From NCBI RefSeq assembly GCF_910589235.1, contig NC_060956.1, positions 5,016,400 through 5,080,399 of the forward strand: a DNA stretch of 64,000 nt, written 5' to 3'. Position 1 is the first letter of the stretch, and every line of letters starts with the position of its first letter. The position numbers were made by a program, and so were the translations under genes. Below are positions 21,555-34,272 of this stretch, in pieces. The notes beneath the pieces were generated by a model that saw only the letters and a list, made by a program, of their open reading frames with translations, made no database searches and was not told the origin of the DNA. This stretch comes from Vespa crabro (lineage: Eukaryota; Arthropoda; Insecta; Hymenoptera; Vespidae).

Positions 21555-23777
21555 TTAATCGGACAAGGCCGGTAATGTTTGTAAATATTCACGAGGCGTT
21601 GTTGGTGCAGGTAGTAAGTAACCATCAGGATCTAGAACATCTGGAGTACGAATGGTAACAGGTCCTTGAGGTGGTCTTGGTAATGTTCCCTGTTGATTTA
21701 ATTTTTCTTGGACTTTCTCTAATTTCTCCAATATGTCAGAGAATTTTATACGATCTCTTGGTTCTGTCTTCCAACACTCACGCATTATTTGACAAATGAA
21801 TGGTGGGCATTCGTCAGGAGGGATCAACATAATTCCATGTAGGATCAACTTGACCACCTACGTGAAAATTTTTATAATGAGATAACACGTTCTTGGTTTT
21901 GACTTAAGTAGATATAAGTCTGATCTTTTCATCTTACCTCGTCGTTATTATGTCCGTAATAAGGTTGCTTTCCAAGGGAATAGACCTCCCAAAGGACAAC
22001 TCCGAAACTCCAAACGTCACTTTCTAAAGTAAATCGACCATACATCACACTTTCTGGCGACATCCATCGGACTGGCAATAGTCTCGAGCCACCGATCTAA
22101 ATTTGCATTCGGGTATATTTAGATCGGTATAATATATTTTATTCGATCGTCATTACAATATACATACTTTATAATAATCGCAGGTATAGATATCCCTTGA
22201 CATTCCAAAGTCTGCAATCTTAACAACGAGTCCAGATCCAACGAGACAATTACGACAGGCTAAATCACGATGAACAAATCTCTGAGCTGATAGATACGTC
22301 ATACCAGCAGCTATTTGAACGGATATCCAATGTAAAGAATCCTAATGAATAAAAATGTCGTTGATTGTCATAATAAAAATAAGAATAAAAAATTGAAGAA
22401 ATAAACAGAAGTCATATTAGAAGATATTTTTTAATAATAACCTTCGTCAACGGTTCTAATCCAGGATTAGGTGAATGTAGCTGTCTTGAATTAGATCTCA
22501 AAACTTCAGCAAGATCACCATATGGCATATACTCGAAAACCATCCATGGACTGTTTCCAGCATCACGAAGGACCACACCTTTCAAAGTTAAAATATTTCT
22601 ATGTTCGAAGGTTGACATAATATCAACCTCTCGCATAAAATCTTCTTCGGCTTCTCTAGAGACAGTATCTTTTAAAACCTTTATCGCAACGATCTCTTTT
22701 AAATCTCCATTTTGTAATTCTCCTATAAAGAATGTACCTAACATTTAGTTTTATCTTCAAACGTTACACGAGTAACAAATATATCAAAAGTATATATATT
22801 TATATATATATATATTTATATATATTTATATAAATGTACCTTTGTAAACTTTACCAAAGCAACCTTCGCCGATATCATGTAGAAATACTAGATTTTCACG
22901 TTGTAAAATTAATACCTCTGGCGAGGTACAACTAAAGTATTGAGGATTAGGCGTGTATTTGTTTGCTAATAGTAATCCCTTTTTTAGATTCATCGGAGAC
23001 GCCTAGAAAGAATAGGAAAGTGAGAAGATGCAAGATGTCTTAACAATATTGAAAATATTCAATATCTTCCTGCTTACATCCAATGAATTCCTCTGTGACT
23101 TTACACCATAACTTCGTCTTCTCACACAATAAACTATACTCAAGAGGATAACTAGCACTGCGATGAAGGCTATCGCAATTCCAACTATTTCAGGTACTTT
23201 ATGCCTCGAACGTTCAACCTGCATAATAACATTGTAATACTATCCATTATGCGTGCGGTAAGAAGTAAAAATATTTATTAAGAATCAAGATATGTTAAAG
23301 AGAATTGATCGAAGAATTAATACCTGTTCTGCTTCTGGTAGAGCAGTGGTACTGTTCGTGCCATTACCACTTGGTGGTATTATATTGTGTATGGGTCGTG
23401 GAGTTAAAGGGACTAAGAAAAAAAAGAAAATAAAAATAAAGAAAAATATTTGGACAATTTTAATTTTGAAAAAAAAAAGAAATAAACTAATCTCACCGGT
23501 CAAACGATTCGGACATTTGAGGTCTGACGTAGGTGGGGAGGAATCATGAGGACAAACGCATTGCGAGGTGTTGTCACGGAAGCTACGACAAGCAGCCTCC
23601 TTTCCACAGATGGTAGGCTGATCTTTGCATCCACTGATTACGGTAGCACCATCGGTTGCCGGGAACTCAGTTATCGTTTCCAATTGCTGACTCGTCGATG
23701 ATGTTACCACTGATGGTTCTAGAACAGTTACTTCATTCTTAGAAAGTACGAGAGAACGTTCAAGTTTCTGCATTCGT
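21555..23777 (-). CDS. Trk-like receptor tyrosine kinase (transmembrane and kinase exons)
   Basis: Exons 23777-23497, 23412-23324, 23218-23078, 23002-22840, 22737-22442, 22341-22168, 22096-21938 and 21857-21555 keep frame for about 535 residues to the stop. The order is a polar Ser/Thr-rich ectodomain, one EGF-like module (CKDQPTICGKEAACRS...CVCP), a transmembrane helix (IVGIAIAFIAVLVILLSIVY), a juxtamembrane NPQYF, and a complete kinase: GEGCFGKV, VAIK-type AIKVLK, HRDLACRN, DFG, and a DIYTCDYYK activation loop. The NPQYF (an NPxY docking site for PTB adaptors in Trk) and the DIYxxDYY loop point to the Trk/neurotrophin-receptor family rather than Ror, MuSK or DDR. The tail carries GYLLPAP and REYLQTLP. 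No leucine-rich repeats or Ig domain were seen. All catalytic residues are present, so an active kinase is expected. Confidence 0.88.
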
Positions 23778-23922
23778 CTATCTCAATGGGATCATCATGT
23801 TAAGGATTATTATAGCATAAAATATAATTATATATTTGAAAAGTAACTCAATAAATTCGAATGTGAGTAAGTTCGCTTGAGATTGAAGAGCCCATCGATG
23901 ATGGAAGAGTTTAACTAAAGAC

Positions 23923-24076
23923 TTAGGTAAAAGGATTAGCAGAATAATTTTCATGAGACGGGCGACTTCAGCTCGAAGAAGTTGTCCGTTGCAGTCGGTG
24001 AATTTGCAAAGACATGGACGAAGGAACGGTAAAGGGCATTGAGAGAAGGAAAAAGGGCTGCATATTTGGATTGGGC
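23923..24076 (-). CDS. tentative upstream exon of the receptor kinase (Cys-rich)
   Basis: A TTCTCAG acceptor at 24077 opens a frame encoding a Cys-rich segment (QICSPFSFSQCPLPF, then CLCKFTDCNGQ). A weak GTCTTT donor at 23922 gives the phase required by the next exon (23777), and the acceptor phase fits the donor at 26551. Frame agreement on both sides supports it; the weak donor argues against. The Cys pattern recalls an LRR N-terminal cap, but that is speculation. Confidence 0.4.
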
Positions 24077-26550
24077 CTGAGAAGATAGATACAGTGAAGG
24101 CATTCATTTGGTGCTTCGAGCTTGTAACGGGTCAAAGCGTTATCTCTGCGGTCAGCGCTCCCCGACAACGAGTCTCGCTATGAGTACCTATTATCGTCCC
24201 GTATTCCTTTCCTTACAAAGCATCTCCGTAGTCCGTGGCATCGGACTCTTTTTCCGAAAGATCAGTTACCGTTCCCGAAAAGACGATCCACGGCATTTTC
24301 AGGATAAAATGAGTTAAGCCCATCTCGACCGGCAGGGGAGTTAGGAATGGAGGAAAAAAATGATCGCCAAGGTCAAAAGGGTTATACTCTATTTCTACCT
24401 TCTATATCTCAAACGTTTTTTTCTTCTCTCGAAGATCTCTCGAAACATTTTTTACTGATAACGAAGGTAAAGTTGGAAGATATCGATATCTGATATAGTC
24501 AGTCTTATTTACTAATATAATCATTTTTTATAATATAATAAAAAATAATGATTGCAGATAAAAATATTAAGCTAATAAATAAAACGTCCTCTATGTAACA
24601 TATATAACATATATATATATGTATGTTAAAAATTCATCGTGGAATGCGAGAGTTCGACGAGACCTCTTATCACACTTTCTAATCTTAACGTATGAAGGTC
24701 GCGCGAACGCTACTGATACCAAAACATTATATCGACTTAATTAGAAGTATAAAGTATACTGTCTAATCAATCAAGTTGTGTCCTCCGTAGTAGCAAGATC
24801 GTACCGGTAACAGGCGAGAAGAAAAAGAGGAGGAGGAGGAGGAGAAATGGCACGGTGCTTCTCCTTAACATTAAGACTATTTTATTACCTACATTGATGA
24901 CCTATGCTCTTTGCCATTATGTACTCGTAATATTCTACTGTCATTGGACGATCGAGTGACCCGCGATAGCGGTTGTTAACGTTGACGCATTCTTCCTTTC
25001 AACGATTTTTATGAAAACGATCCAAGGTTCTTTTATGTATATATTTTCAACATACATATACACATATATGTATTTTTAACCTAAACATTGAATATCGAGC
25101 GGATTGTCACGGATTTTAATGACGTTTTGTTTAACGTTCTCTTCTTCGACAAGACAGGAGAATAAATTTCATGCGAATAATAGAAACGTTCAGTTCGTGT
25201 TATTGTATAGACGATTTAGCAACTTTGAAGGGCATTCGAATCAACCACGTGTACGAGAGTTTATTTACGAAAGCAAGCTTTAGGCCAGAGAGAGAAAGAG
25301 AAAGAAGCTACAATAGAGTCATTATATACGTTGCCCAGTGCGCGTTTCTCTCTCTTTCTGCCGAAAGCGTGCGAGATTCGCGAGCTAACTGACCGGCAAA
25401 AGGGCGGAAGATGTCCGACGATTAACCGAAGTAATGAAGACCCAGACTGTGCCCGTGTACTCGACAAAAACTTTCGTAGTAATAAAGTAGAATAAGAAGA
25501 GTTCGATGCTATCCTCATAATGGACCATTTATTGTAAGCCATGCTTGTATCGCGTGTATGCATATTTTATTTATATAATATTTTTGTTTAGGATTTAACT
25601 AATCAAAATTTACAGATGAAGGATTATTTTTTTTCTTTTTCTTTTTTTTTTGTTTTTTTCTTCTTCTTCTTTTTTTCTTTTTTTTTTTTTTTTTTTTTGA
25701 CGACCAACGAAAGATCACAATGAAGACGTCGTTGAATATTTAACGATGGAACACGAAACTTATCTTTTCGAACATAACAATAAGCCATCCTTCGTTATAC
25801 TTCATGTCTCTCATTACACTAATCGTATTAAAGTCCATTATGTGTGTGTAAGTGTGTGAGTATATGTGCGCATACGATTATAACAGATGGTTTGAATAAA
25901 CAAGCATTGATTTTTCCTTTATTTTCTAACGATTATATTTTATAGTTGCGACGATTAATCGATTATATTTGGTGTCAATGTTGTCACGTTGTAACGTTTT
26001 TCCCTGTTAAACATTGAGATTCGTGTACGTTGATGCAACGCATATGGTTATCGTCACGGGTCAGTCTTATCGTAAGGTCGGATATATCGATATTGAAGAT
26101 AACTCCGAAAGACATAAAAATAGGGATTCTTTTGATCTCCTTTTTTTTCTTTTTCTTTTTTCCTCTCGCTCTCTTTCTTTCGTCGAAAAATACGTTTTCG
26201 TTTCTAAGTGGGTTAAAATTAACTCAACTCACTTGTTTTCTAAGAGATAATTTTATCAATTATTTATTTTAAAAATTTTAAACAAAATTTATATGAGTTA
26301 GAAACGCAGAACTCGTCCTTATTTAATTATCGTTATGATCGAGGCTCGCAATATTTCAATAAAAAGGGTATTCAGTAGCTACTCGAGATACGATCGCATT
26401 TTCATCAATGGAACACATTTATAAGACGGACCACCAACGTTCGATCAAAATATCGTGACGCGTTCGAAAAGATTCGTTGGAGTTTTAATTAATTAATGAA
26501 AGAATTAATGAACGAATGAATTAAGATAAATTTGGACGTATTAATCTTAC
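24077..26550. other. presumed large 5' intron of the receptor kinase gene
   Basis: This 2.5-kb interval contains no convincing exon. Visible content is a small TA patch near 24601-24625, short GA-rich runs near 24815-24845 and a long pyrimidine tract at 25625-25698. Open frames here are short and of unrecognised composition. If the upstream exons are wrong, this is intergenic and holds the promoter. Confidence 0.4.
25625..25698. repeat. T-rich homopyrimidine tract
   Basis: About 74 bases, almost all T with scattered C and one G, ending in a long pure T run. It is within the presumed first intron of the kinase. Confidence 0.9.
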
Positions 26551-26851
26551 CTGTTTGTGAAGAATTGGTGGAAGGAGAGAGACCTCTCCTTTTTGGAGTT
26601 CTTCGTCGATCCATACCGAACATAAGCGATGGAAGAAGATGAACGAGAGAGATTGACTTTCTTTCTTTCACGAAGAGAATTAAAAGAAAAAAAAAAACAG
26701 AAAGAAAGGAAGATATAAAAAAAGAAAAAAAAACTTTTCTGCTCTCGTTCGTTGCACTTTGCACTTCCCCGCCGACAATTACCATCGACGCGTTAACGTC
26801 GTCATTGCTTTCGCGAAAGGCATCGCCGTCGTTTGTCGATTTATCCAACAC
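26551..26851 (-). CDS. tentative first coding exon of the receptor kinase
   Basis: An open frame ends at a strong GTAAGAT donor (26550), leaving phase 1, which fits the acceptor at 24077. Three candidate starts exist: 26851, 26623 and 26614. The longest form contains a very hydrophobic stretch (about residues 40-62) encoded by a T-rich (minus-strand) tract, which could act as a signal anchor or may simply be UTR. A conventional cleavable signal peptide is not evident, so the true 5' end is uncertain. Confidence 0.35.
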
Positions 26852-27161
26852 TTTTCTCGTTGTCTCTGAGAGAACTATCGTTTCTCTTTATATCCATGAG
26901 CCCGATCAAGATTTGTCATAGTTCACTGTAATGACGCACTGCTTTATTTATTTTAGCCGATCAACACAAAACCAACCACTATTATTATTTGATTGAGTTA
27001 GATTTTCGAAGGATAAAAATTGATTTCAAGATAATACTTGACTATTCTTGGAGTAAACACTACGTGAAATGTATCTCACTGGCGAACGGAAGTCCGAGGA
27101 TGCTCTTGAACAAGGATAAAAGAACATACGAATCGCCGGCTGGGTGATAGACGATTAAGCC

Positions 27162-27206
27162 GGAAGAAGAGGAACAAGAAGAAGAAGAAGAAGAAGAAGA
27201 AGAAAA
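27162..27206. repeat. (GAA)n microsatellite
   Basis: A run of GAA triplets with two interruptions, followed by more GA-rich sequence to about 27260. Confidence 0.9.
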
Positions 27207-27974
27207 GGGTAGAGAAGAAGAGAGAGTGAGAGGGAATGAGAGTGAGACTGAGAGTAAGAATGAGGGTGCGTGAACGTGTACGAGGGGACGGTGAATCCTC
27301 TCTTGAACGAATGCTTACTCGAAACTAAAGACCGACTAAAGACCGACTTCGAGAACTCCCTCGCATTGCTTGTTAGTATGCGCGCACATATATAGACATA
27401 CACATGCGAAAACTCTTCGACTCACACGGATTTTCTTCCCGTGTGTATTTTCTTCGTGTTACAGACAAACACGAATACACATACGTATGTATTTCTACTT
27501 TCAAAGGATTTACAAGAGAGACAAACGCAATTCATCATCTCTCCGGTACGTCCTACGCTATCGTAATGCGGCGAGAAATGTCGGATAACGTTTCTCGGTA
27601 ATATTCAAATCTTTTTTCTTACCCATTGGACATTGTTGAGATTGATTCTCGAACGCGTGTCGTCTTAAGCATACGAGAAAAGCGTGATTATCTCTCTGTC
27701 GTTCTAAAAGCATGACATATCCGATTGATTATTGATTGACAACGGAAGAGAATTTTTGCCAATGTAAATGTTTACTTTCAAATGATTATTACTTACTATT
27801 TACGAAGAAATATGTACAGTGAGTTAACATTGATATGAGAGAGTAGCTAAGAGCTTCTTCCTTATCGCCGCTCGTTTCTAATGTTGGCGAAGAATTTTAG
27901 GTCGTAACATTTTCTAATATCATATCAATGCGTAGAAACGCGTCGAAGAAATCTTGTTAATAAATAAATCGTAC

Positions 27975-27978
<4 letters not shown>

Positions 27979-28012
<34 letters not shown>
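27979..28012. repeat. (TA)n microsatellite
   Basis: Seventeen AT units, followed by GT-rich sequence. Confidence 0.95.
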
Positions 28013-28015
<3 letters not shown>

Positions 28016-28890
28016 TATGTGTGTATGTGTATAAACATTGAGTCGTGCATAATTCGATAATTATGATCGTGTTCCTTCGGGATTTCATGTTGATCGTTCC
28101 TATTGGATATACCAGATAAAAAAGGCAGATAATAAAGATAACTTTCTTGGAATGTTAGATTCTTGGCTACTCGTTTAGGAAGAAATTAGTTATCTGTTTT
28201 TATTTCTAAATACAAAGGTTAACTGCTAAGATCATAGATATTCTCAAACTTAAAATTATCCCGAAGTCCGTATTTCTTCGAAATTCTTTTACGATCCGTT
28301 TCTTATCTTTTCTCCACTTTGTATTATTCCGCTTTCGTTTCTTTCTATTTTTGACGTAAAATGCTTTCCAAAATGATTCATTGTTCAAAAACGATCGACA
28401 TTTCGAATATGCAAGCGAAACGCAGATAATCTTTGCTAATGATAATTAAATATTACTCCGTATCTCTTTCACGACTATCTCGATACGTTATTACTCCACT
28501 GGACGAGTTGACTCCTTGACACGCTTCAATCTCTTCTGGAGAACAACTCGACTTTTCAGCTACCGATCACGATAAACAAGTCCGTTTACGGTCGCAAAGA
28601 TGCGTTACTTAATTCGAGACGCGTGTCTACTTAATGATGCAAAAAAAGCTTGTATGAGTATATACGAATTAGTACAGACTTCAATTTCATTAAGACGATT
28701 AATACAAAATATGTACTCTTTATTAATATAAATAAAATATGTCATATTAATATGATATGATATATTAATATAATACGTCACATAAATATATGTTATATTA
28801 ACAGTGAATTCATCATTGTTATAATTATTATTTCAATAATGTAAATATGATTTGCTATTATTATAATCCGCGATATATTAATATCATTAA

Positions 28891-28910
28891 TCTCCCTCTC
28901 TCTCTCTCTT

Positions 28911-28954
<44 letters not shown>
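28891..28954. repeat. (CT)n microsatellite
   Basis: About 64 bases of CT with a few TTT interruptions. It is the only long CT/GA array in the left 37 kb. Confidence 0.95.
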
Positions 28955-28959
<5 letters not shown>

Positions 28960-29816
28960 TTTATTACTTTTCTAAGAATGTCAAAAACGATGAATGTTCT
29001 TTATAAGTTTGAAATCATAAACATATAGACTTTAAAGACCATCGTTTTTGTTCCCTCGAATCGAGAACGATGTCTCTATGTCTCGTAGTCCTTTTTTATT
29101 AGCCCCTCAAAGGGCCAAAGAGCGCAGACAAGTAGCTGAGAAATAGGTCGAAACATACGAAAGTGGATGAGGAAAGGAACAAGAGAGGGATACGTTAATA
29201 GTTCTCGAAGAGGCTCCGTCGGAATGGCGTAAGTGTTGTATATTTACACTGGCGTTACAGGCTCACACCTGGATGCAAGAATAGCGCCGGTTCTTCTTCC
29301 AAGTATTTTCTTGCTCGTGAGTCAACTCCGTGTTTGACAAAAGAAATCGTTCCTTGGTATCTTTATTTCGTAAAATTATCCTACACTATCGTACTAAACA
29401 TCCAAAATGTACGTAAGTACTTGTTTGAATGCGAAATAAGAACGAGCATGAATTGGTGACATCAATGCCATCGAATTTGCCAAGATGGAGGTTTCTTGCC
29501 AGACTTGTACTCTAATAAATTTTTCAAGGATATATTTAATCTTGGAATTACGTTGATCTATATTTTCTTTGTTCGTATTATCGAGAGCATACAATTATTT
29601 TGTTTCTCTTTCTCATAATTTTTTTTCTGGAATACCTTCTTATTTATATTTATAATATATTTATAATGTTTAAAAGCTATCGGAAGTCCTTCCTTTCTGT
29701 TGGACAAAAAGAACGATATTTGATATTTAATTGGCCAAAGGACGCAGGCCATACTCAGGGTGGCTTACACCCGTCGAAGTTGCGGATCCTTCTCTTGCCG
29801 TTCAATGCTTATCGGG

Positions 29817-29824
29817 TATAAAAG
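29817..29824 (+). promoter_or_regulatory. TATA-box candidate, orphan
   Basis: TATAAAAG stands in a GC-richer context. About 30 bases downstream a short segment ends in ATG followed by GTGAGTCG, which reads as a splice donor. No exon was linked to it. It could be a chance match or the start of an unannotated transcript. Confidence 0.25.
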
Positions 29825-31084
29825 TTGAAATGACGTGGGTATGCATGCAGATGGTGAGTCGTAAGGGGTTCGTCTAAAATAATAAAGAGCGACCGGTAGG
29901 AAGATGAGAGGTGTTTGTGTTTTTACGCACGACGGCCTATCCCGAAATGATGAGGAACAACTGTTAAGAAAAGAATTTCTGTTTGAGTGACAATTCCTTT
30001 AAAACGGAAGTAAACGACGTGTGTTACTCGCGATTCCGTGTAGATATATGTATCTATGGATATAATAATACGAAATAATTTCTTCTATAGTAAATAATTA
30101 ATTTTTTCAATTTTTATTAATTTTTCTTTTTATACATTTTTTTTTTTTATATATATATCTTGTGTAACGTAAAAATAACTTTTGACGAGAAAATAATTGA
30201 AAGTATACGATTGACAGTTAAATTAAAAAATAAATTATAAAATTTGAAGGATTCAAAGTAAAAAGTTCGAATCATTTTAAAGAAATAAATATATAAATAC
30301 ATATTTAAAAAATTTATTTTATTGATGATTTTTTTAATAAAAATATATACATATTTCATATTTATTTCTTAAATATATGTACATATAATCACGTTGTATA
30401 TCTTCGAACAGTGGCATACTCTTCAATTTTCGTAATTTTATTAATAATGTAAGGTTAGGAATAATATTTTGTTTTGATATTAGAAGTACGAAACAATTGA
30501 TTACATAGATATTTTATTTTGCCTTATCAACTCTTATTTATTGTTAATTCTTTTTTATTGTTATGCGTATAAGACATGAAAATATCAGGACAGACAGCCA
30601 ATCATTATGACTTTATTTCACGACTGATAGTTTGTGCACCACTGTTTTTGAAACACGTAACAATGGCGTTATCCATGAGTCGGCAAGTTTCGAATTTGCG
30701 TGGGTTATATGTAAATTTCTTTATATTTTATAAGCCCCTATGAGCTATCGTCAATGGGAGCCAATCAATGCTTAGGAAATTTTAAACGTTGATTTACATC
30801 TTCGCTACTACATACACAAGAATATGTAATACTGGTTTATCATTAGTAGAAAGATAAGAAACATTGAACTTGATTGGTTGATTCAATATATATGGAAGAT
30901 ATAAGTCAATTCACAACCAATAGAAGATCGAGCAGTATACCTAAAATTGGCGCTTTCTTTATGAATAGTCGGATTGGTTAATTCTTCTAATTCTATACAT
31001 TGATATCATTGAAAATAGTATGTTCAAAAGAGTTGATAAGGCGAAATATATCCTAGGTTTCTTCGAATTTATCTGAATTGAAAC

Positions 31085-31371
31085 GCCATCTTTCACAAGT
31101 TCCCATCGTTCTTTTCGGAACGGTCGAACGTTTGCGTTCGTGTTGAAAAACGTGACCGTGCGACAAGAGTACCGTGTGGCGGTCTAACAAGAGGGAGTGT
31201 TATGCATGATATTGCATACTGACGTATAATAAAGGTATTGTGTGACGGAATGCAGTTGTCGAAATAAATCATTTAACGCTTCCACGGATACAAGATTTTT
31301 GCGGTTCGCACGGCTCTGGTGTAACCGGCATTCATCAATCTACGCGATTACAAAGATTGGTTATTGGAAAA
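31085..31371 (+). promoter_or_regulatory. importin alpha-3 promoter and 5' UTR
   Basis: GC-richer than its surroundings, with a GCCATCTT (YY1-like, inverted) element at 31085-31092. The start codon context reads AAAATGGCGGCC, itself a YY1-type sequence as in many housekeeping genes. No TATA box at a sensible distance was seen. The start site is not resolvable by eye. Confidence 0.4.
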
Positions 31372-34272
31372 ATGGCGGCCGAAATGCTAAACAAGAACCG
31401 AATGATGGTTTTTAAGAACAAAGGCAAGGACCAAGAAGTAAGTATTTTTCAATCTCTACGATATATGAAGATCATCTGTTTCGACAACGGATATTATAGA
31501 ATCATCGTCGCCATGCTTTTCGCGTTTCATGACAGGTCATTTAGATTACGTTTAGTGGCCCCGTGTGGTATGAATTCCAGCGCACCACATTTTCTTCGAT
31601 TCTATATCATTTCTACGAATGAGTCAAACTATCGTGCTTTGTATTTAGATGCAAAACATACTATTTCTGAGCAACGATAAATGGTCAAATATCGTCATAC
31701 TTGTGTCCTTTTTTAACAAGCTTCAAAACAAACGCAAATTTCGGAATATTTTTATATGTTATTTCCTTTTTAAGATATTCTAAAATTTATAATATCATTG
31801 AATTAAAGAAAAATCACTTCGTTATTTATATCGGAAGATGACGCAATTTTTAGAGTTAGAGGACTTTCGAATGAAATTATTTAATATTGTTTATCCGCCT
31901 GATGAATACATTTATTGCTGCTGATAATATAATTTGCATTATCTTTGGAAACTTTTTATTCTTATAAAAGTTCTTCCTTTTCTTTTCACGCGGGAACAAC
32001 AAATTTAGAAATAGCTGTATTAATCATGAAATCAGATATGTATAATTTTGTTTATGATATGTATTGATATATTTTTGATATCTTCATATGGAAGATGCCT
32101 TTCATATGAAGAAATTATTTTTTGTTTTTATGGATATTTTGTTGTATTCGTGTTAACAGGAAATGCGAAGAAGACGAAATGAAGTAACAGTAGAATTACG
32201 TAAAAACAAGCGTGAGGAAACATTACAGAAGAGGAGAAATGTGCCTATTGCGGATTCCACTGGTAACTCAAAATTGTCAATTCAAAATATTGAAAGCTTT
32301 ATTATGTATCTTTTCATATATAATTTATATAATATTTATTTGAATAAAATAACAAATATCTATGATGTTATTAGATGAAGATGATAATGAGAAGAATTTG
32401 TCGAAAATTGATTTAAAGGAATTAGTAATGAAAGCAGAAAGTTCAGATCCTGCAGAACAATTACAAGCTGTTCAGTCGGCAAGAAAGTTACTGTCTTCAG
32501 ATCGTAATCCACCAATTGATCCATTAATTCAAAGTGGTATTCTACCCATTTTAGTTCGTTGTCTTGAACAGCATAATAGGTAGATAATTCAAACATATGT
32601 CATTTTATTTGAGGTTATCTTATTTATACTTAAGCATTTACTTTTTTCTATAGTCCATCTCTACAGTTCGAAGCAGCATGGGCACTCACGAATATTGCTA
32701 GTGGAACATCAGCTCAAACACAAGCTGTAGTTGCAGCTGGTGCTGTTCCACTTTTCCTACATTTGTTACTTTCGAGTCAGCAAAATGTTTGTGAACAAGC
32801 TGTCTGGGCTTTAGGTGAGTATTTGTTTTAGAAAATTTATTGTTAGTTATCTTTTCATATGATAAGCAATAAAACCTTGTTCTCAGGAAATATTATTGGA
32901 GATGGTCCAGTACCTAGAGACTATGTTATTAATCTTGGTGTTGTACAGCCACTGTTAAGGTTTATCCAACCAGATATTCCTCTCACTTTTTTACGTAATG
33001 TCACATGGGTGATTGTCAACTTATGTAGAAATAAAGAGCCTCCTCCACCTATTCAAACGATAAAGGATTTATTACCTGCACTTAATATACTCATCCATCA
33101 TACAGATATTAATGTTAGTAATGCATCTACAAGTAATGAAGATTAAATACAAAGGCATATATAATAGCAACATATAATTTTATTTACATTATAATTACAA
33201 TTTAATTAAAAAATTTACAATTCATGTTTCAGGTTCTTATTGACACAGTTTGGGCATTAAGCTATCTTACTGATGGTGGTAATGAACAAATTCAGATGGT
33301 AATAGATAGTGGTGTTGTACCACGTCTTATTCCTCTCCTATCGCACAAAGAAGTTAAATTATTGACAGCAGCTTTACGTGCAGTTGGAAACATTGTAACA
33401 GGCTCAGATGAACAAACGCAAATTGTTTTGAATTGTGATGCTCTTTCACATTTTCCAAATCTATTAACTCATCCAAAAGAGAAAATTTGTAAAGAAGCTA
33501 TTTGGTTCCTTTCTAATATTACTGCTGGTAATCAAACACAAGTGCAGGCCGTGATAGATGCTGGATTATTGCCACTTATTATTCGCAATTTGGCGAAAGT
33601 ATAAACATTTCTTTTTCTATTTTGATTTCTAATTTGACGTGTATAAGAATTTAAATTTTGATTAAAATTTCAGGGAGAATTCCAAACACAAAAAGAAGCA
33701 GCATGGGCAATTAGTAATTTAACAATAAGTGGCAATAGTAATCAAGTTGCACGACTCATACAAGAAGGAGTTATTGGACCTTTCTGCGATCTTCTTTCGT
33801 GTAAAGATACCCAAGTTATACAAGTTGTACTTGATGGTATACATAACATGCTCAAAGTTGCAGGTTCACATGTTGAATATTTGGCCAATATGATAGAGGA
33901 ATGTTCAGGTTTGTATCGTTTTTATGATATATATCTTATCTAATTGTATGAAGTTATTGATGAAATATACATTTTTGTTTTTAGGCTTGGACAAAATTGA
34001 ACAGTTACAGAATCACGAGAATATAGACATTTATAAACTAGCTTATGATATTATCGAGCAATACTTTTCAGGAGAGGTAACGAACGATATAATTAAATAT
34101 TTTTTACAACCAATAATTGGATAAACTTTATTTTTCTATGTGATATAATATATTAATCAATTCTGTTTCGATTACATAGGCCGACGATACAAATTTGCCA
34201 TCACAGGCGGGAGATGGAACTTTTGAATTTGATCAGACAATGAGTATTCCGAGTGAAGGTTTTAAATTCTGA
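31372..34272 (+). CDS. Kap-alpha3: Importin subunit alpha-3 (karyopherin alpha 3/4)
   Basis: Importin alpha is the adaptor that binds classical nuclear localisation signals and links them to importin beta. Exons 31372-31437, 32160-32262, 32375-32579, 32654-32814, 32887-33113, 33233-33598, 33674-33908, 33985-34076 and 34180-34272 join in frame to 515 residues (human KPNA4 521). The basic importin-beta-binding domain (EMRRRRNEVTVELRKNKREE) is formed across the first intron. The Armadillo repeats follow with the conserved Trp/Asn ladder: FEAAWALTNIASGT, CEQAVWALGNIIGDG, LRNVTWVIVNLCRNK, DTVWALSYLTDGG, CKEAIWFLSNITAG, QKEAAWAISNLTISG. The C-terminus ends in an acidic and Phe-rich tail (FEFDQTMSIPSEGFKF). 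Repeat content and the IBB sequence are alpha-3 type rather than alpha-1 or alpha-2. The first intron is the longest (722 bases). Confidence 0.97.

Larger units (their letters stand above)
26852..31371. other. 4.5-kb intergenic region between receptor kinase and importin alpha
   Basis: This is the upstream region of two divergent genes. It holds microsatellites (27162-27206, 27979-28012, 28891-28954), complex sequence at 29.05-29.9 kb with a TATA candidate at 29817, and several CCAAT/GATTGG sites near 30.77-30.98 kb. The last 300 bases before 31372, GC-richer with a GCCATCTT motif (31085-31092), look like the importin promoter. No gene was recognised. Confidence 0.5.

Noticed and set aside
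31357..31680. 107-codon frame starting at the importin start
   Set aside because: It is read-through of the first importin intron past a clear GTAAGT donor.
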